Shown one piece after another: positions 54,094-64,000 of a DNA stretch of 64,000 nucleotides (its first letter is position 1; each line of letters starts with the position of its first letter). Location: the NCBI GenBank assembly GCA_029964075.1, contig CM057135.1:7487001-7551000 (forward strand), read 5' to 3'. Made by a program: the position numbers and the translations under genes. Below the pieces are notes generated by a model, which saw only the letters and a program-made list of their open reading frames with translations, did no database searches and was not told the DNA's origin. Source of the stretch: Patiria pectinifera. Its lineage: Eukaryota > Echinodermata > Asteroidea > Valvatida > Asterinidae.

Positions 54094-54308
54094 TTTCCTT
54101 CAACTCCTGAAAAACACAAAGGAAAGAAGAATTCAAATATATACACCACAACTTAATTTCGACCTTACCCCGAAAACAATCATGGAATCAAAGCCACGCC
54201 TACTTAGCGATACCGCAGGGGTAACCTATGTGACCGCTTAGGATACGGCCTGTGCGGTGACATGTTTTGTCTCTCGGGCAGACTGACTCTACTGTCTGGA
54301 ACTGGTCC

Positions 54309-54544
54309 CTATGTAATGGCCTCATCCACCACAGGGTACTCATCTACCAACTCCTCAACTGAACCTTGGTCATACTGACCCTCCGTCACCATGGGGAGGT
54401 ATTCTGTCACCTCGTCCCTTGATGGACAATCCCAAGATTCGATGGCCTCACCGACATATGGTTTGAGTCGGTCCATATGGACAACCTTTGGTTTGCTACC
54501 ACGCTTAAGCTGGATTCGAACCGTCACATCTGACAACCTCTTAA
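54309..54544 (-). pseudogene. Gypsy integrase C-terminal part
   Basis: Encodes LSDVTVRIQLKRGSKPKVVH and MDRLKPYVG, the conserved end of Gypsy integrases. It lies on the far side of the inserted 4.34-kb element from the integrase core. Confidence 0.85.
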
Positions 54545-56150
54545 GAGTCATTTCGTGTAAATACTTCATATAAGTGTCAAAAAATCAATTTATTTTTTAT
54601 TTATTTTTTTATACTTTGTGGGCTGAAAGGACTTTGGGAGCAAGTAACCAAAATAGACTTTTAAATCCGATATTTTGCCCGTTGCCATGGTTACGTGTTA
54701 TGGCCATTTTTGGGCAATTTTGAGGCTGCAAAAAATCATTTTTTGCGTTATTTTCAAAGGTCATCAAGCCAAACTGCAAAGTAATGTCACAAAAGTAATT
54801 ATATCACGACAAAGTATCATCCTTACCCTTACAAGAAAAAAATAAAAACACTTCTGAAAAATCTCCTTTTTATTACTTTTAGGCCCTATAATACAGCATG
54901 TTTTTACAAGTAGCAAAATTGCATTTTTTACCCCATTTTTATCCCTCCAAAATGGCACTTGCCAGGGCACTCAGAATAATTTCCCTTCGGCTATGGTTAG
55001 TTCAGACATTGGTCATCATTTCTGGTGAGAAAATTTTGGGTTATTGTATAGCCTTTGTGCAGTAGCGCTCCAAAAATGGGAACTTTCACAAAAACCTTAA
55101 AAAGTGTATTTTCAGTGTTTTCCTTTGTTTTGGGTAATAAACTTGTATAATTGGTATTGTTCATGAATCTAGCACATTTTCACAAACAGAATCAGACTGC
55201 TTATCATTTTGTGACCATTGGATAATTAGTAGGTAGTGTACTTCCCCCCCCCCACACCTGGCTAGGCCCCGCCTACTCCCCCTGTGCCACCGAATTTTGA
55301 ACGTGTATGTTGCATTACAAAACAAATGTAAATAAATAATATGCAAGTGAACACTTTAGAAATAACATATAGTTCCTTTTCACAGCCTCCCCTTCCCCCA
55401 AGCCCCGGGGGCATTGCTTGGGGTTGAGGGTGGGGTGCGGGTGTGACCACCCACCAATAACTTAGCATTGTCGGTATAATCATTGTCACATGGGCAAAAC
55501 TCATGTGATTGGTATCCATTGTCCTCTGATTGAAGTGCACCATTATTCAAATGATGTCCAGTCCTTCCCCTCCCAGCTAGGCCCCGCCCCTTTCTTTGCA
55601 ACCAAATTCAGATTTTGATTTCTGCACGTATTTGCCTAAATTAAATTGTAAATACTAGATATCAATTTGAAAGTGAACTTTTTACGATCTACACCAACAG
55701 CCGTCTCACAGATAGCCCCTTCCCCTGCCACCCCCACTCCCAAAGCTCAAAGAGAACCACGCCTTCCCCAACAAGTCAACAAGTACAATTTTGTTGAGAT
55801 TACATACATGCATATGGCCTTTGGGAAAGTCTGAATTATGTAAGGTGGCTTTTTTACAACACGGGGCAGCTTGAAATATCAGAAAAGTGAGGAGGAGAAG
55901 GGGTGTGTATGTCGCAGGGGTGGGTGGGGTTGGGGGTTGGGAAGGGTGACACATGCATGTACGCTGTACACATTTGTTTATATTGCAAGCTACTTTGGAA
56001 TTACAGTAAAAGGTGTGGTGAACAAAATGACGTTTATTTTATAATTTTCAAAACGGAAAAGATATGTCGATTTAGAGAGCAACTATATCTTATTTGTTTA
56101 TTTTGAAATACATGTACTTTAAAACAACGATCACTCCAGTGAAAGCTCCG
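54545..56150 (+). repeat. Left arm of the TTAA element
   Basis: Pairs as an inverted repeat with 57300-58887. Similarity is high (about 85-90% by eye) in the outer 1 kb and drops inward. It contains ORF-like stretches only by chance. Confidence 0.85.
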
Positions 56151-57299
56151 AGAGAACACAGCATCAATTTGATTGCATGAATTTCACTCTGACTTGACTT
56201 GGCTATATACATGTAGTTAGGGTCTGAAGAATTTTTTTAGTGGAAGTGTCCTCCAAATTTGTATTTGCCTGATCAACATGAAGTTTTATGGCACCAAATA
56301 CACTTCTGTAGTGTGCTTATTATTACCATGGCAACCGTTGTAAAGACATCGGTGCTCATAAACTAAAGTCAAAAATACTTCCATTTTCAAAGCCTATCAC
56401 GGAAGTATTATCCTATGACTGAAATTCATGGCTATATAATTAACAACAATACATGCTCAGTGTGTAACGTGGCCGCCATTGGTGCGACAAGCGCGTGTAA
56501 TTTTCACCTTTCAATCTGTACCATTGTGTACGTTTCTTATAGTTATTACATGAATGAATTGCAGAGCATTAAATAACATCACCAAAATTGTGTTTGTTTA
56601 CTTTAGTTTGCCAATTCGGGTTGAAAACCCACACATTTTTGGAATAAAATCAGTAATTATAAGTCCCTATGGCAGTGACAATGGATGCATATAATTCCTT
56701 GACAGGGATGAATGTTTACAAAAAAATACAGAAATTATGCCCAAAATGTCATCTAGACAAGAGTTTGGAAAAAAATATAAAAAACACCTCTAGTGGTAAG
56801 AGTAATAGAACCAAGAATGTCATATTATAGAGTAATGGTCAACCAATATTTTCCTGCCAAATCGGTTGTAGGAAAATCAGTCAAAGTATATGCAAATCAA
56901 CATTGGATTACAGTGTGCTGTACCCCTCCCTTTCAAAAAAAAAAACCCCCAAATACCCGCCAGAAAGGGTTAAAATCTGTAAGCACTTGTGGTTCGGTGG
57001 GAAGTTGATTTTTTTAAATTAACACATTAACAAGACATTCCCTGCTTGTATAAAAAAAAAAAACACCTGTAATTTATAAGCACCAATACATTTAGATTGC
57101 TTGCCATGTAACAATGGATGCACCACAGAAGTGTGGCCATGTTCACTGCTGATGACAGTTTGAAAGAGACTCAAAATGTCATGCTGATTACGAAATTACG
57201 ATTTAGGAGGGCATAACAGCACCCATAACGGTACTATATTCGACTTTATATGTGCTTGATCTGACCATATTTACACGTTCAATTCAATCAATCAATATA

Positions 57300-58887
57300 G
57301 AGGCCATTTTGAGTTTTCACTAGAGTGATAGTTGTTTTAAAGCACATGTATTTTAATATAAAAATATGAGTTATTTGCTCTCGTAATCGCCATATCACTT
57401 CTCTGTAATGAAAATAATAAAATAAATGCAATGTTGTTAAAACAAATTTCAGCATAATGTACATGTATGATGTACCATGTACATGTATCCATATTACACC
57501 CCCCCCCCCTGCGCTTTTCAGATAATCAAAACCACTCCCACGTTGACAAAATAAATAGCGAAACCTACATAGTGTTTGTAAATATGTGGACTTTCCGCAA
57601 GGCAATATGTAACCTTAACAATAATACATATTCTGTACAATTCTTTGGAAGGGGAGGGGTATTTGCTCATAATGAGCACTGGAGTAGGAAGAGGGATGGC
57701 AGGGGGTGGGCTGTGAGACGGGTACGCCTGTTGGTGTACAATTGGCAAATTGACATCTATTTACAATATTAATTTAGGCAAATACATGCAGAAATCGAAA
57801 TCTGAATTTGGTGGCAAGGGAAGGGGCGGGGCCTAGCTGGGAGGGGAGGACTGGACATATTTGGAATGATGGTGCACTTCAATCAGAGGACAGTGGATAT
57901 GGCCATTATTCATTGCGGCTTGCAAACACATGAGTTTTGTCCATGTGACAATGATTGTACCGACAATGCCAAGTTATTGGTGGGTGGTCACACCCAACCC
58001 TCAACCCCAAGCAATGTCCCCGGGGTGGGGGAAGGGGAGGCTGTGAAAAGGAATTCCATGTTATTCTAAAGTGTTCACTTGCATATTTACATTTGTTTCG
58101 TTATGCAACATACAAGTTCAAAATTCGGTGGCACAGGGGGAGTGGGCGGGGCCTAGCCAGGTGTGTGTGTGTGGGGGGGGGGGGAAGTACACTACCTACT
58201 ATTTATCCAATGGTCACAAAATGATAAGCAGTCTGATTCTGTTTGTGAAAATGTGCTAGATTCATGAACAATACCAATTATACAAGTTTATTACCCAAAA
58301 CAAAGGAAAACACTGAAAATACACTTTTTAAGGTTTTTGTGAAATTTCCCATTTTTGGAGCGCTACTGCACAAAGGCTATACAATAACCCAAAATTTTCT
58401 CACCAGAAATGATGACCAATGTATGAACTAACCATAGCCGAAGGGAAATTATTCTGAGTGCCCTGGCATGTGCCATTTTGGAGGGATAAAAATGGGGTAA
58501 AAAAATGCAATTTTGCTACTTGTAAAAACATGCTGTATTATAGGGCCTAAAAGTAATAAAAAGGAGATTTTTCAGAAGTGTTTTTATTTTTTTCTTGTAA
58601 GGGTAAGGATGATACTTTGTTGTGATATAGTTACTTTTGTGACATTACTCTTTAGTTTGGCTGGATGACCTTTGAAAATAACGCGAAAATTGAATTTTTG
58701 CAGCCACAAAATTGCCCATAAATGGCCAAAACACATAATGGCCCGTAACCATGGCAACGGGCAAAATAAAAGTTTAAAAAGTCTATTTTGATTACTTGCT
58801 TCCTAAGTCCTTTCATCCCACAAAGTTTTAAAAAATTCGATTTTTTGAGCGTGGACATTTAAATGAAGTATTTACACGAAATTACTA
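57300..58887 (-). repeat. Right arm of the TTAA element
   Basis: Reverse complement of 54545-56150 with scattered differences and small indels. The GT-run at 58161-58172 next to a G-run is a microsatellite expansion not seen to the same length in the left arm. Confidence 0.85.
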
Positions 58888-58891
58888 TTAA

Positions 58892-59785
58892 CAATCAGCC
58901 ATGGTCCTTCCCACCTAAGTAGTAATTTGGGGGACGTGCTTTTTTTTGCAGGGTTGTGCAGCCACACAAATTGGCCCTCCTTTAACCCATGCTCAGATGC
59001 TCTCCTGTCAAAGTTCTTCTTTTGCCTCCGGGCACTTTTCCCGAGGCACTCCCTAGCCCTTTTATGGGCCTCCTGCATATCACTTCGCAACGTTTCGGCG
59101 AAGTCTGCAGTCACCTCCTCCTCAACCTCAGGACACCCTGTCACCAGATCCACTGGGACATTCACCTCTCTCCCCAACATCATCATGTTGGGGGATTCCC
59201 CGATCGAGTCTTGCGGTGTGCACCTGTAAGCGAAGGTGGCAAAGGGAAGGAACTCATCCCAGTCTTTCTGCCTTCGCCCAGGGTCAATCAGCACCGCCAC
59301 GATGTTGACCAAGGTTTTATTAAACCTCTCAACCATGCCGTCCGATTTCGGATTATTGGCGGTTGTCCGAGTCTTTGGTATGCCGAGGATTTGGCACATT
59401 TTACTGAACACCTCTGACTCAAAGTTTGTGCCCTGATCGGAGTGAAGCTCTTGGGGCACCCCAAATCGACAGACAAACTCAGTCACCAATTTGTGCGCTA
59501 CTGTAACTGCAGTAGCATCAGGAAGTCTATTTCTACTCGCTCCATCGGAACACCAACTTCATACTGCTGTAGGGGCGCAACCCTCTTCTTTGCTGCCGAC
59601 TTTCTCCTGGCACAGATATTGCAGCCCCGGAGAAATGACCGCACGTCCGCAGACATGCCTGGCCAGAAGTACCTGGCTTTGACTTTGGCCAGAGTTTTGC
59701 TGACCCCCAAGTGACCACTAAGTTGCCCACCGTGCAACTCAGACAGAATTTCCTCCGGAACTTTGATGGCAACACCAACAGCCAT
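58892..59785 (-). pseudogene. Gypsy integrase zinc domain and core
   Basis: An H2C2 zinc domain is visible (GHLGVSKTLAKVKARYFWPG, CNICARRK), followed by the core with LHSDQGTNFESEVF and KSDGMVERFNKTL, which hold the second Asp and the Glu of the DDE set. A GEFV/WLHNPAKK-type linker leads to LLRWEGPWLI near the element inserted at 58887. Broken about twice. Confidence 0.88.
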
Positions 59786-59847
59786 CGGATGGACTTTCCG
59801 TCATCGGAGTCCCATCGCCTATGTAGAACTCCTTCCCGGACCTCTAA

Positions 59848-61641
59848 CTAGTCCCACTGTGACCAATAGGTCTTACAGGCTGCCGACAAGTGCGAGACCG
59901 TCTTCCAATCAGGACAACTATCGCCGTCCTCCTTCAAATTCATGAGCCAGCTCATAGTTTCATCCTGTGACTGTGCTTCCTTTAAAGCACTGCGAGACGG
60001 GGTTGGTTGGGCAGCTACGCCCCTAACCAAAAACTCACTCCCCTGAGGCTGACCCTCGCGTACTACACCAGTTGCCTCATTGACCCCCTCCTCCCGGCTG
60101 CACTGTTTGCATTGCCGCCTCGACAACCCATCAGCATTACCATGCTTCTTGCCGCTTCTGTGCTCAACCACTAAGTCGTACTGGGACAAGACTTCCATCC
60201 ACCTCGCCAGCTGACCCTCGGGGTTCTTGAAATTAAGTACCCACCGCAATGCGGCATGGTGAGTTCTGACCGTCACCCTGCGGCCGTACAAGTATTGTTT
60301 GAAATACTTCAAGTACACAACCACAGCCAACAACTCTTTACGAGTGACACAGTAATTTTGCTCAGGTTTGCTGAGCTTCCGGCTCGCATACGCAAGCACT
60401 TTTTCGTCACCACCCTGGACCTGCGACAACACCGCCCCGATACCTTCACCGCTGGCATCAGTGTCCAAGATAAAGTCGCCCTCGGGCATTGGGTATGACA
60501 GAACTGGGGCGGCCTGAAGCCTGCCCTTCAGCTCGTCAAATGCCTCTTGACAACTCTCAGTCCACACAAACTCTCTTGATTTCTCGGTCAAGGCATGAAG
60601 TAGACTCGCCACTTCTGCAAACCCCTTTATGAACTTCTGGTAGTACGATGGGAGGCCCAAAAAGCTTCTAACATCTCGTACACACCTCGGGACCGGCCAA
60701 TTCGCCACTGCCTCGATCTTCTGAGGATCCGTGGCTACCCCTTCTGAGGACACAATGTGCCCGAGGTAAGCCACCGACCTCTGAAACAAATGACACTTGC
60801 TGGGCTTGAGTTTGAGCTCAGCGTCTCTAAGCCTCCCCAACACAACTCGGAGACGTTCTAGGGTCTCTGTCACTGATCGACCAAACACGATGATGTCATA
60901 CAAATAAATCAGTAAGATTTCCCATTGCAAGCCGGCCATGACCTTTTCCATGAGCCGCTCAAATGGTGCCGGGGCATTGCACATCCCAAAAGGCATGCAT
61001 TTCCACCGGTACAACCCGCTTCTCACTACAAATGTCGACTTTTGGCTGGCGTCCTCATCCAGAGCGACTTGCCAGTACCCCGACGCCAAGTCAAGTGTAC
61101 AAAACAACTTCGCCCCATTCACCGCATCGAATGTTTCATCAGTGCGCGGCACAGGATAGGCATCCTTGATGGTCACCGAATTCAACTTTATATAATCAAT
61201 ACAGAAGCGTTTCGTACCACCTGGGACCATGGCCTCATGACCGGACGGAATCACCGTAGTTTTTGAAACCACTACACGTCCCACAAAGGGCTCACCGGCA
61301 CCGTTTGTGCACCTGATTCGCTCACCATTGAGCCCCCACTCTCTTGAGTGGAAGTCTATGTTTCCACCTTTTGGCACGAGAAAATCCATGCCTAGGATGC
61401 CACTATACTTTATTTCGGTAAACATTGCCCTTACTTGGTGCGTGGTTCGACCAACTTGCACCTCCACCCAAGCTATGCCAAGCACGGGCAATCGACTGCC
61501 GTCTACTTGCTTCACCTGGACCTCCTCCGTCTCTAATATGCGTCTCTTCTCCTTTGGAATTTGATAGTAGACCGTACTACTTATCAAGGTGTCGGTGGAC
61601 CCCGTGTCAATCAAAAACCGACACTTGGTTCCTCTCACCAT
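59848..61641 (-). pseudogene. Gypsy protease, reverse transcriptase and RNase H
   Basis: A 597-residue open frame. Protease: LIDTGSTDTLISSTV and SGILGMDFL. Reverse transcriptase: FCIDYIKLNSVTIKDAYPVP, LDLASGYWQVALDED and KPSKCHLFQRSVAYLGHIVS. RNase H: FILDTDASGEGIGAVLSQV and LLAVVVYLKYFKQYLYGR with VVEHRSGKKHGNADGLSRR at the end. The order is that of Gypsy/Metaviridae. The element is broken even though this frame is long. Confidence 0.9.
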
Positions 61642-63128
61642 TCCATCAACAAATAACCATAACGAGGGCCGCGACTTGGGTTGGGCAGAGTTATTACTCG
61701 TTGCCCATCCCCATGCTTTGACCTCTTTTCTCTACTACCACCCTCGCTGTCACTTTGTCGTCTTTTGGACCCTTTTGTCCACTCAGCCTTCCCGCGGGTC
61801 CTTCGGGGGGGGGGGGGCTGACTGCCGTTTCCCTGTTGTGGATGTCTCTGACACTCCCGGGCGAAATGCCCTCTCTCCCCACACTTGAAGCACTTCAGGG
61901 TACTGGGCTTGTTCGTTTTGGGGTACATGCCCTGAACCTGACCCTGACCCTTAATCTGAGTCGACAACGACTTTACCAATTCAGCCACAGACTTCAATTC
62001 AGTCAACAGCTCTCGCCAGCTTGGCGGGCTTCCGGTCAAGCAACCTTTGCTGTTCGACCTTATCAAAGTTTTCTGTCTCAAGGGCAGCCTGGACCGCTTC
62101 ATCCAAAGTTTTTGGACGAGCCCGATGAATGCCCTCCCTGACTGAATGACAATCAACGGCGTCTATGAAGTGGTTCTTAGCCAACCTCTCCCCGAGCATC
62201 CTCCTGCAACTCAGGGTATGCTCTTGCTGTTAACTCGTGAATCGCTTGCCCTAATTCCTGCAAGCCCTCCTTTGGCTTTTGGCGTCGATGTCTCAATTCG
62301 ACAAGATAATTTTCACTCTGTCGAGCTGATCCAAACCTGCGCTCCAGCAGCTTAACAAGTGCACTGTACTTGTACTTGTGGCCCGAGTCACCCAACAACC
62401 ATAGAGCGTCTCTCTGCAAGCTTGCGGCTAACCACCTCGCAGCCTGCTCCTCGCTCCACATATTCACCTCACGACATGACTCAAAATGGCGGAAGTACTC
62501 CTTCCAGAGTACCTTCCCACTGTACCGATCAGGGGTTATGTTTGGCCTGGTCGAGTCGCGAAACTCAACAGTTCACTTTGTACCCGTTTAGGGTACACAA
62601 TTCCTTATCTTCAACGAACGGGTCGATACTCGCCTTACCCCGTCTCACACCAACCTCAGGTGTGAACGACAACAGATCCTCATTAGGACTCTCCGTCTCC
62701 CTAGAAATAGGCGTCGACTGCGCTCGGGGGAACACCCCTGAGCTTTGTCCTTTCTGAGGTGTACTTTCAATAAAGCTCACCCCCCCTTCCCACTTTAGGG
62801 GCCAACTCAGGCACCACACCTGCACCTGACTCTCTCCCCGTCGCTCCAGAGACATACCTAGATGTCTCTTCGGGCAACCTAATCTCAACATCAGAATCAA
62901 CACGACGGCGCACACGCACACTCTCCTCCATTTGGGGAATCACCCGACTGCAAGTCCATGGCAGCTAGCGCCAACTTTTTTTTCAGTGAGGTCCTTTTCC
63001 CACTGCGGTATTTGGTTTTCCATCCGCAGTCGTTGCACCTCGGCCTCAGCACTCGAGGTGCCAATTCGACCTTTCGAGCCTGGATCGCTCATACTCAACC
63101 CCCAAATCACCACCGAAATCAACAACAC
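61635..63128 (-). pseudogene. Gypsy gag region
   Basis: A capsid-like helical domain is visible (AARWLAASLQRDALWLLGDS, LVKLLERRFGSARQSENYLV), followed by a zinc knuckle CFKCGERGHFAREC and a basic tail. Upstream frames to 63128 encode the N-terminal part with a charged helical segment (EAEVQRLRMENQIPQWEKDL). Broken about three times. Confidence 0.82.
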
Positions 63129-63185
63129 GTGAAGACCAATTGTGCAATTGTATGAATCAACAGAGAAGTCACCTTAATCAATTCC

Positions 63186-63204
63186 AATCCCAATTCTGAC
63201 ACCA
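63186..63204 (-). promoter_or_regulatory. Gypsy primer binding site, tRNA-Leu type
   Basis: On the minus strand, two bases after the LTR, the sequence reads TGGTGTCAGAATTGGGATT. TGGTGTCAGAAGTGGGAT is complementary to the 3' end of animal tRNA-Leu, and only small differences are present here. This fixes the orientation and the inner border of the 5' LTR. Confidence 0.8.
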
Positions 63205-63206
63205 TT

Positions 63207-63751
63207 TGTGGCGGGACTGTTCCCGAACCAAGTTATCCCTTGGACCAGGGACTACACAAAGTCTAAAGGCTAAGGATGCAGGCTCGTTTTGGGTGGAAAT
63301 CTACCGCCGCAGGAATTGATCCCTTAACCTTCTGTTCATTAGGCAATAACACAACAACAAGGACAACTGGCAACTGAATGGTCGGTAATCTCAAGTAACA
63401 GCGATGATTTATTTCAGAGACAAAAATTAAATGATTAAATGATTTGGGAGTAATTGTCTTGGGTAGCTTTATTACAACCTGTGGTTTTCGAATATGAGCC
63501 CTATTTGCAATACACAACTAATATCGCAAAAATAAACCCTGCAAAAACTAATGCTGCATTACAGGAACGCTATAGCAATGCACAACCAATGCTGCAATAC
63601 AGGAACACTACAGTAATGCACAACCAATGCTGCAATACATGAACGCTATAGCAATGCACAGACCAATGCTGCAATATAGAAACACTACAGCAACGCAACA
63701 GCCAATGCTGCACTGTCTAAACAATATCGCATGCATAGCTCAGTGGCACTG
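63207..63751 (-). repeat. Gypsy 5' LTR, apparently cut short
   Basis: Matches 51591-52139 with about 4% substitutions and a few short indels, including the 38-bp tandem repeats (63548-63710). Similarity stops abruptly at 63751 although the other LTR seems to continue. Confidence 0.8.
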
Positions 63752-64000
63752 TTTTTGCAAGATTTTGTACAATTTCTGATGACGTGACCAGATGCGCTGC
63801 AAACAACGTTTTTCCCTCTTTTGATTTGTGTTTTTCTTTTTCAGCCTTGGTGTTTAATCAATATTTAATTGCTGCCAAAATATCGTCATAAACTCGGGCG
63901 TGTATTAATCAGGCGAATTCGTTCAGTAGCAGACGGTTCAGTTGGTCGACTGTCAAGATTCTATACCCTCAGGTTGACCGCTCCCGATATACGCCCATCG
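63752..64000. other. Unassigned DNA at the right edge
   Basis: No similarity to the other LTR or to other parts of the window, and no reading frame of note. Confidence 0.4.

Larger units (their letters stand above)
54545..58887. mobile_element. 4.34-kb TTAA-flanked foldback element with about 1.6-kb arms
   Basis: TTAA lies on both sides (54541-54544 and 58888-58891). The ends are inverted repeats with ATTTCGTGTAAATACTTCAT at 54550 and reversed at 58882. Pairing continues over about 1.6 kb: left arm 54545 to about 56150, right arm about 57300 to 58887, with shared landmarks such as GGCTAGGCCCCGCC, the C-run/G-run near 55246 and 58174, and TTTTACCCCATTTTTATCCC. The core of about 1.15 kb is AT-rich and has no coding region. 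TTAA targets are used by piggyBac and Kolobok transposases. The element is non-autonomous. Confidence 0.9.
51591..63751 (-). mobile_element. Gypsy LTR retrotransposon, broken, with extra ORF and nested element
   Basis: LTR-like ends start TGTGGCGGGACTG at 51591 and 63207. A tRNA-Leu-type primer site lies next to the right LTR. Gag, protease, reverse transcriptase, RNase H and integrase follow on the minus strand, then an extra C2H2 zinc-finger ORF before the left LTR. LTR divergence is about 4% over the first 270 bp, so it is older than the BEL element. Coding parts are broken at least six times and one 4.34-kb DNA element is inserted in the integrase region. Confidence 0.9.

Noticed and set aside
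1-64000. tRNA or rRNA genes
   Set aside because: No cloverleaf with A and B boxes and no rRNA core sequence was noticed on either strand; the tRNA-Leu-like word at 63186 is the Gypsy primer site.

Overview
The window is animal nuclear DNA made almost entirely of transposable elements. I recognise no host gene, rRNA or tRNA. The mix (a Polinton, BEL/Pao and Gypsy LTR elements, CR1/L2-like and L1/Tx1-like LINEs, several short inverted-repeat DNA transposons) and the AT-rich intergenic DNA with many ACATGTA-type words suggest a marine invertebrate. The phylum cannot be fixed from the sequence alone.

Bases 1 to about 16200 are one Polinton (Maverick). It has a palindromic repeat array at its left end, then protein-primed DNA polymerase B, a retroviral-type integrase, a small membrane-anchored protein, a capsid-like protein, a packaging ATPase, a cluster of small membrane or acidic proteins, a coiled-coil/membrane protein split by a solo LTR, two convergent genes meeting at a hairpin terminator, a second large virion-type gene, and a TFIIB-like factor at the right end. 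About half the genes look whole; the element as a whole is broken roughly eight times. Six start codons sit in a TAAATG word, which recalls late promoters of large DNA viruses. I see no adenain-like protease.

Bases 16560-19381 hold a DDE transposase and a Ulp1-type cysteine protease, side by side on the + strand. From 19800 to 32200 there are decayed LINEs, two of them carrying short inverted-repeat elements (one with an 8-bp target duplication), and long stretches without recognisable genes. Bases 32340-36120 are a satellite array of about 187-bp units.

Bases 36130-42807 are a young BEL/Pao element on the minus strand (LTRs differ by about 4 substitutions in about 515 bp). It abuts the satellite on one side and a LINE fragment on the other. 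Bases 42808-47200 are a nest: a LINE fragment carrying a 310-bp MITE, then a second, diverged copy of the Polinton right end, itself split by another LINE.

After another LINE fragment and a region rich in TGACGTCA words (about 49990-51540), bases 51591-63751 hold an older Gypsy element on the minus strand. It carries an extra ORF for a two-finger C2H2 protein downstream of the integrase. Its integrase region is interrupted by a 4.34-kb TTAA-flanked element made mostly of two arms of about 1.6 kb in inverted orientation.
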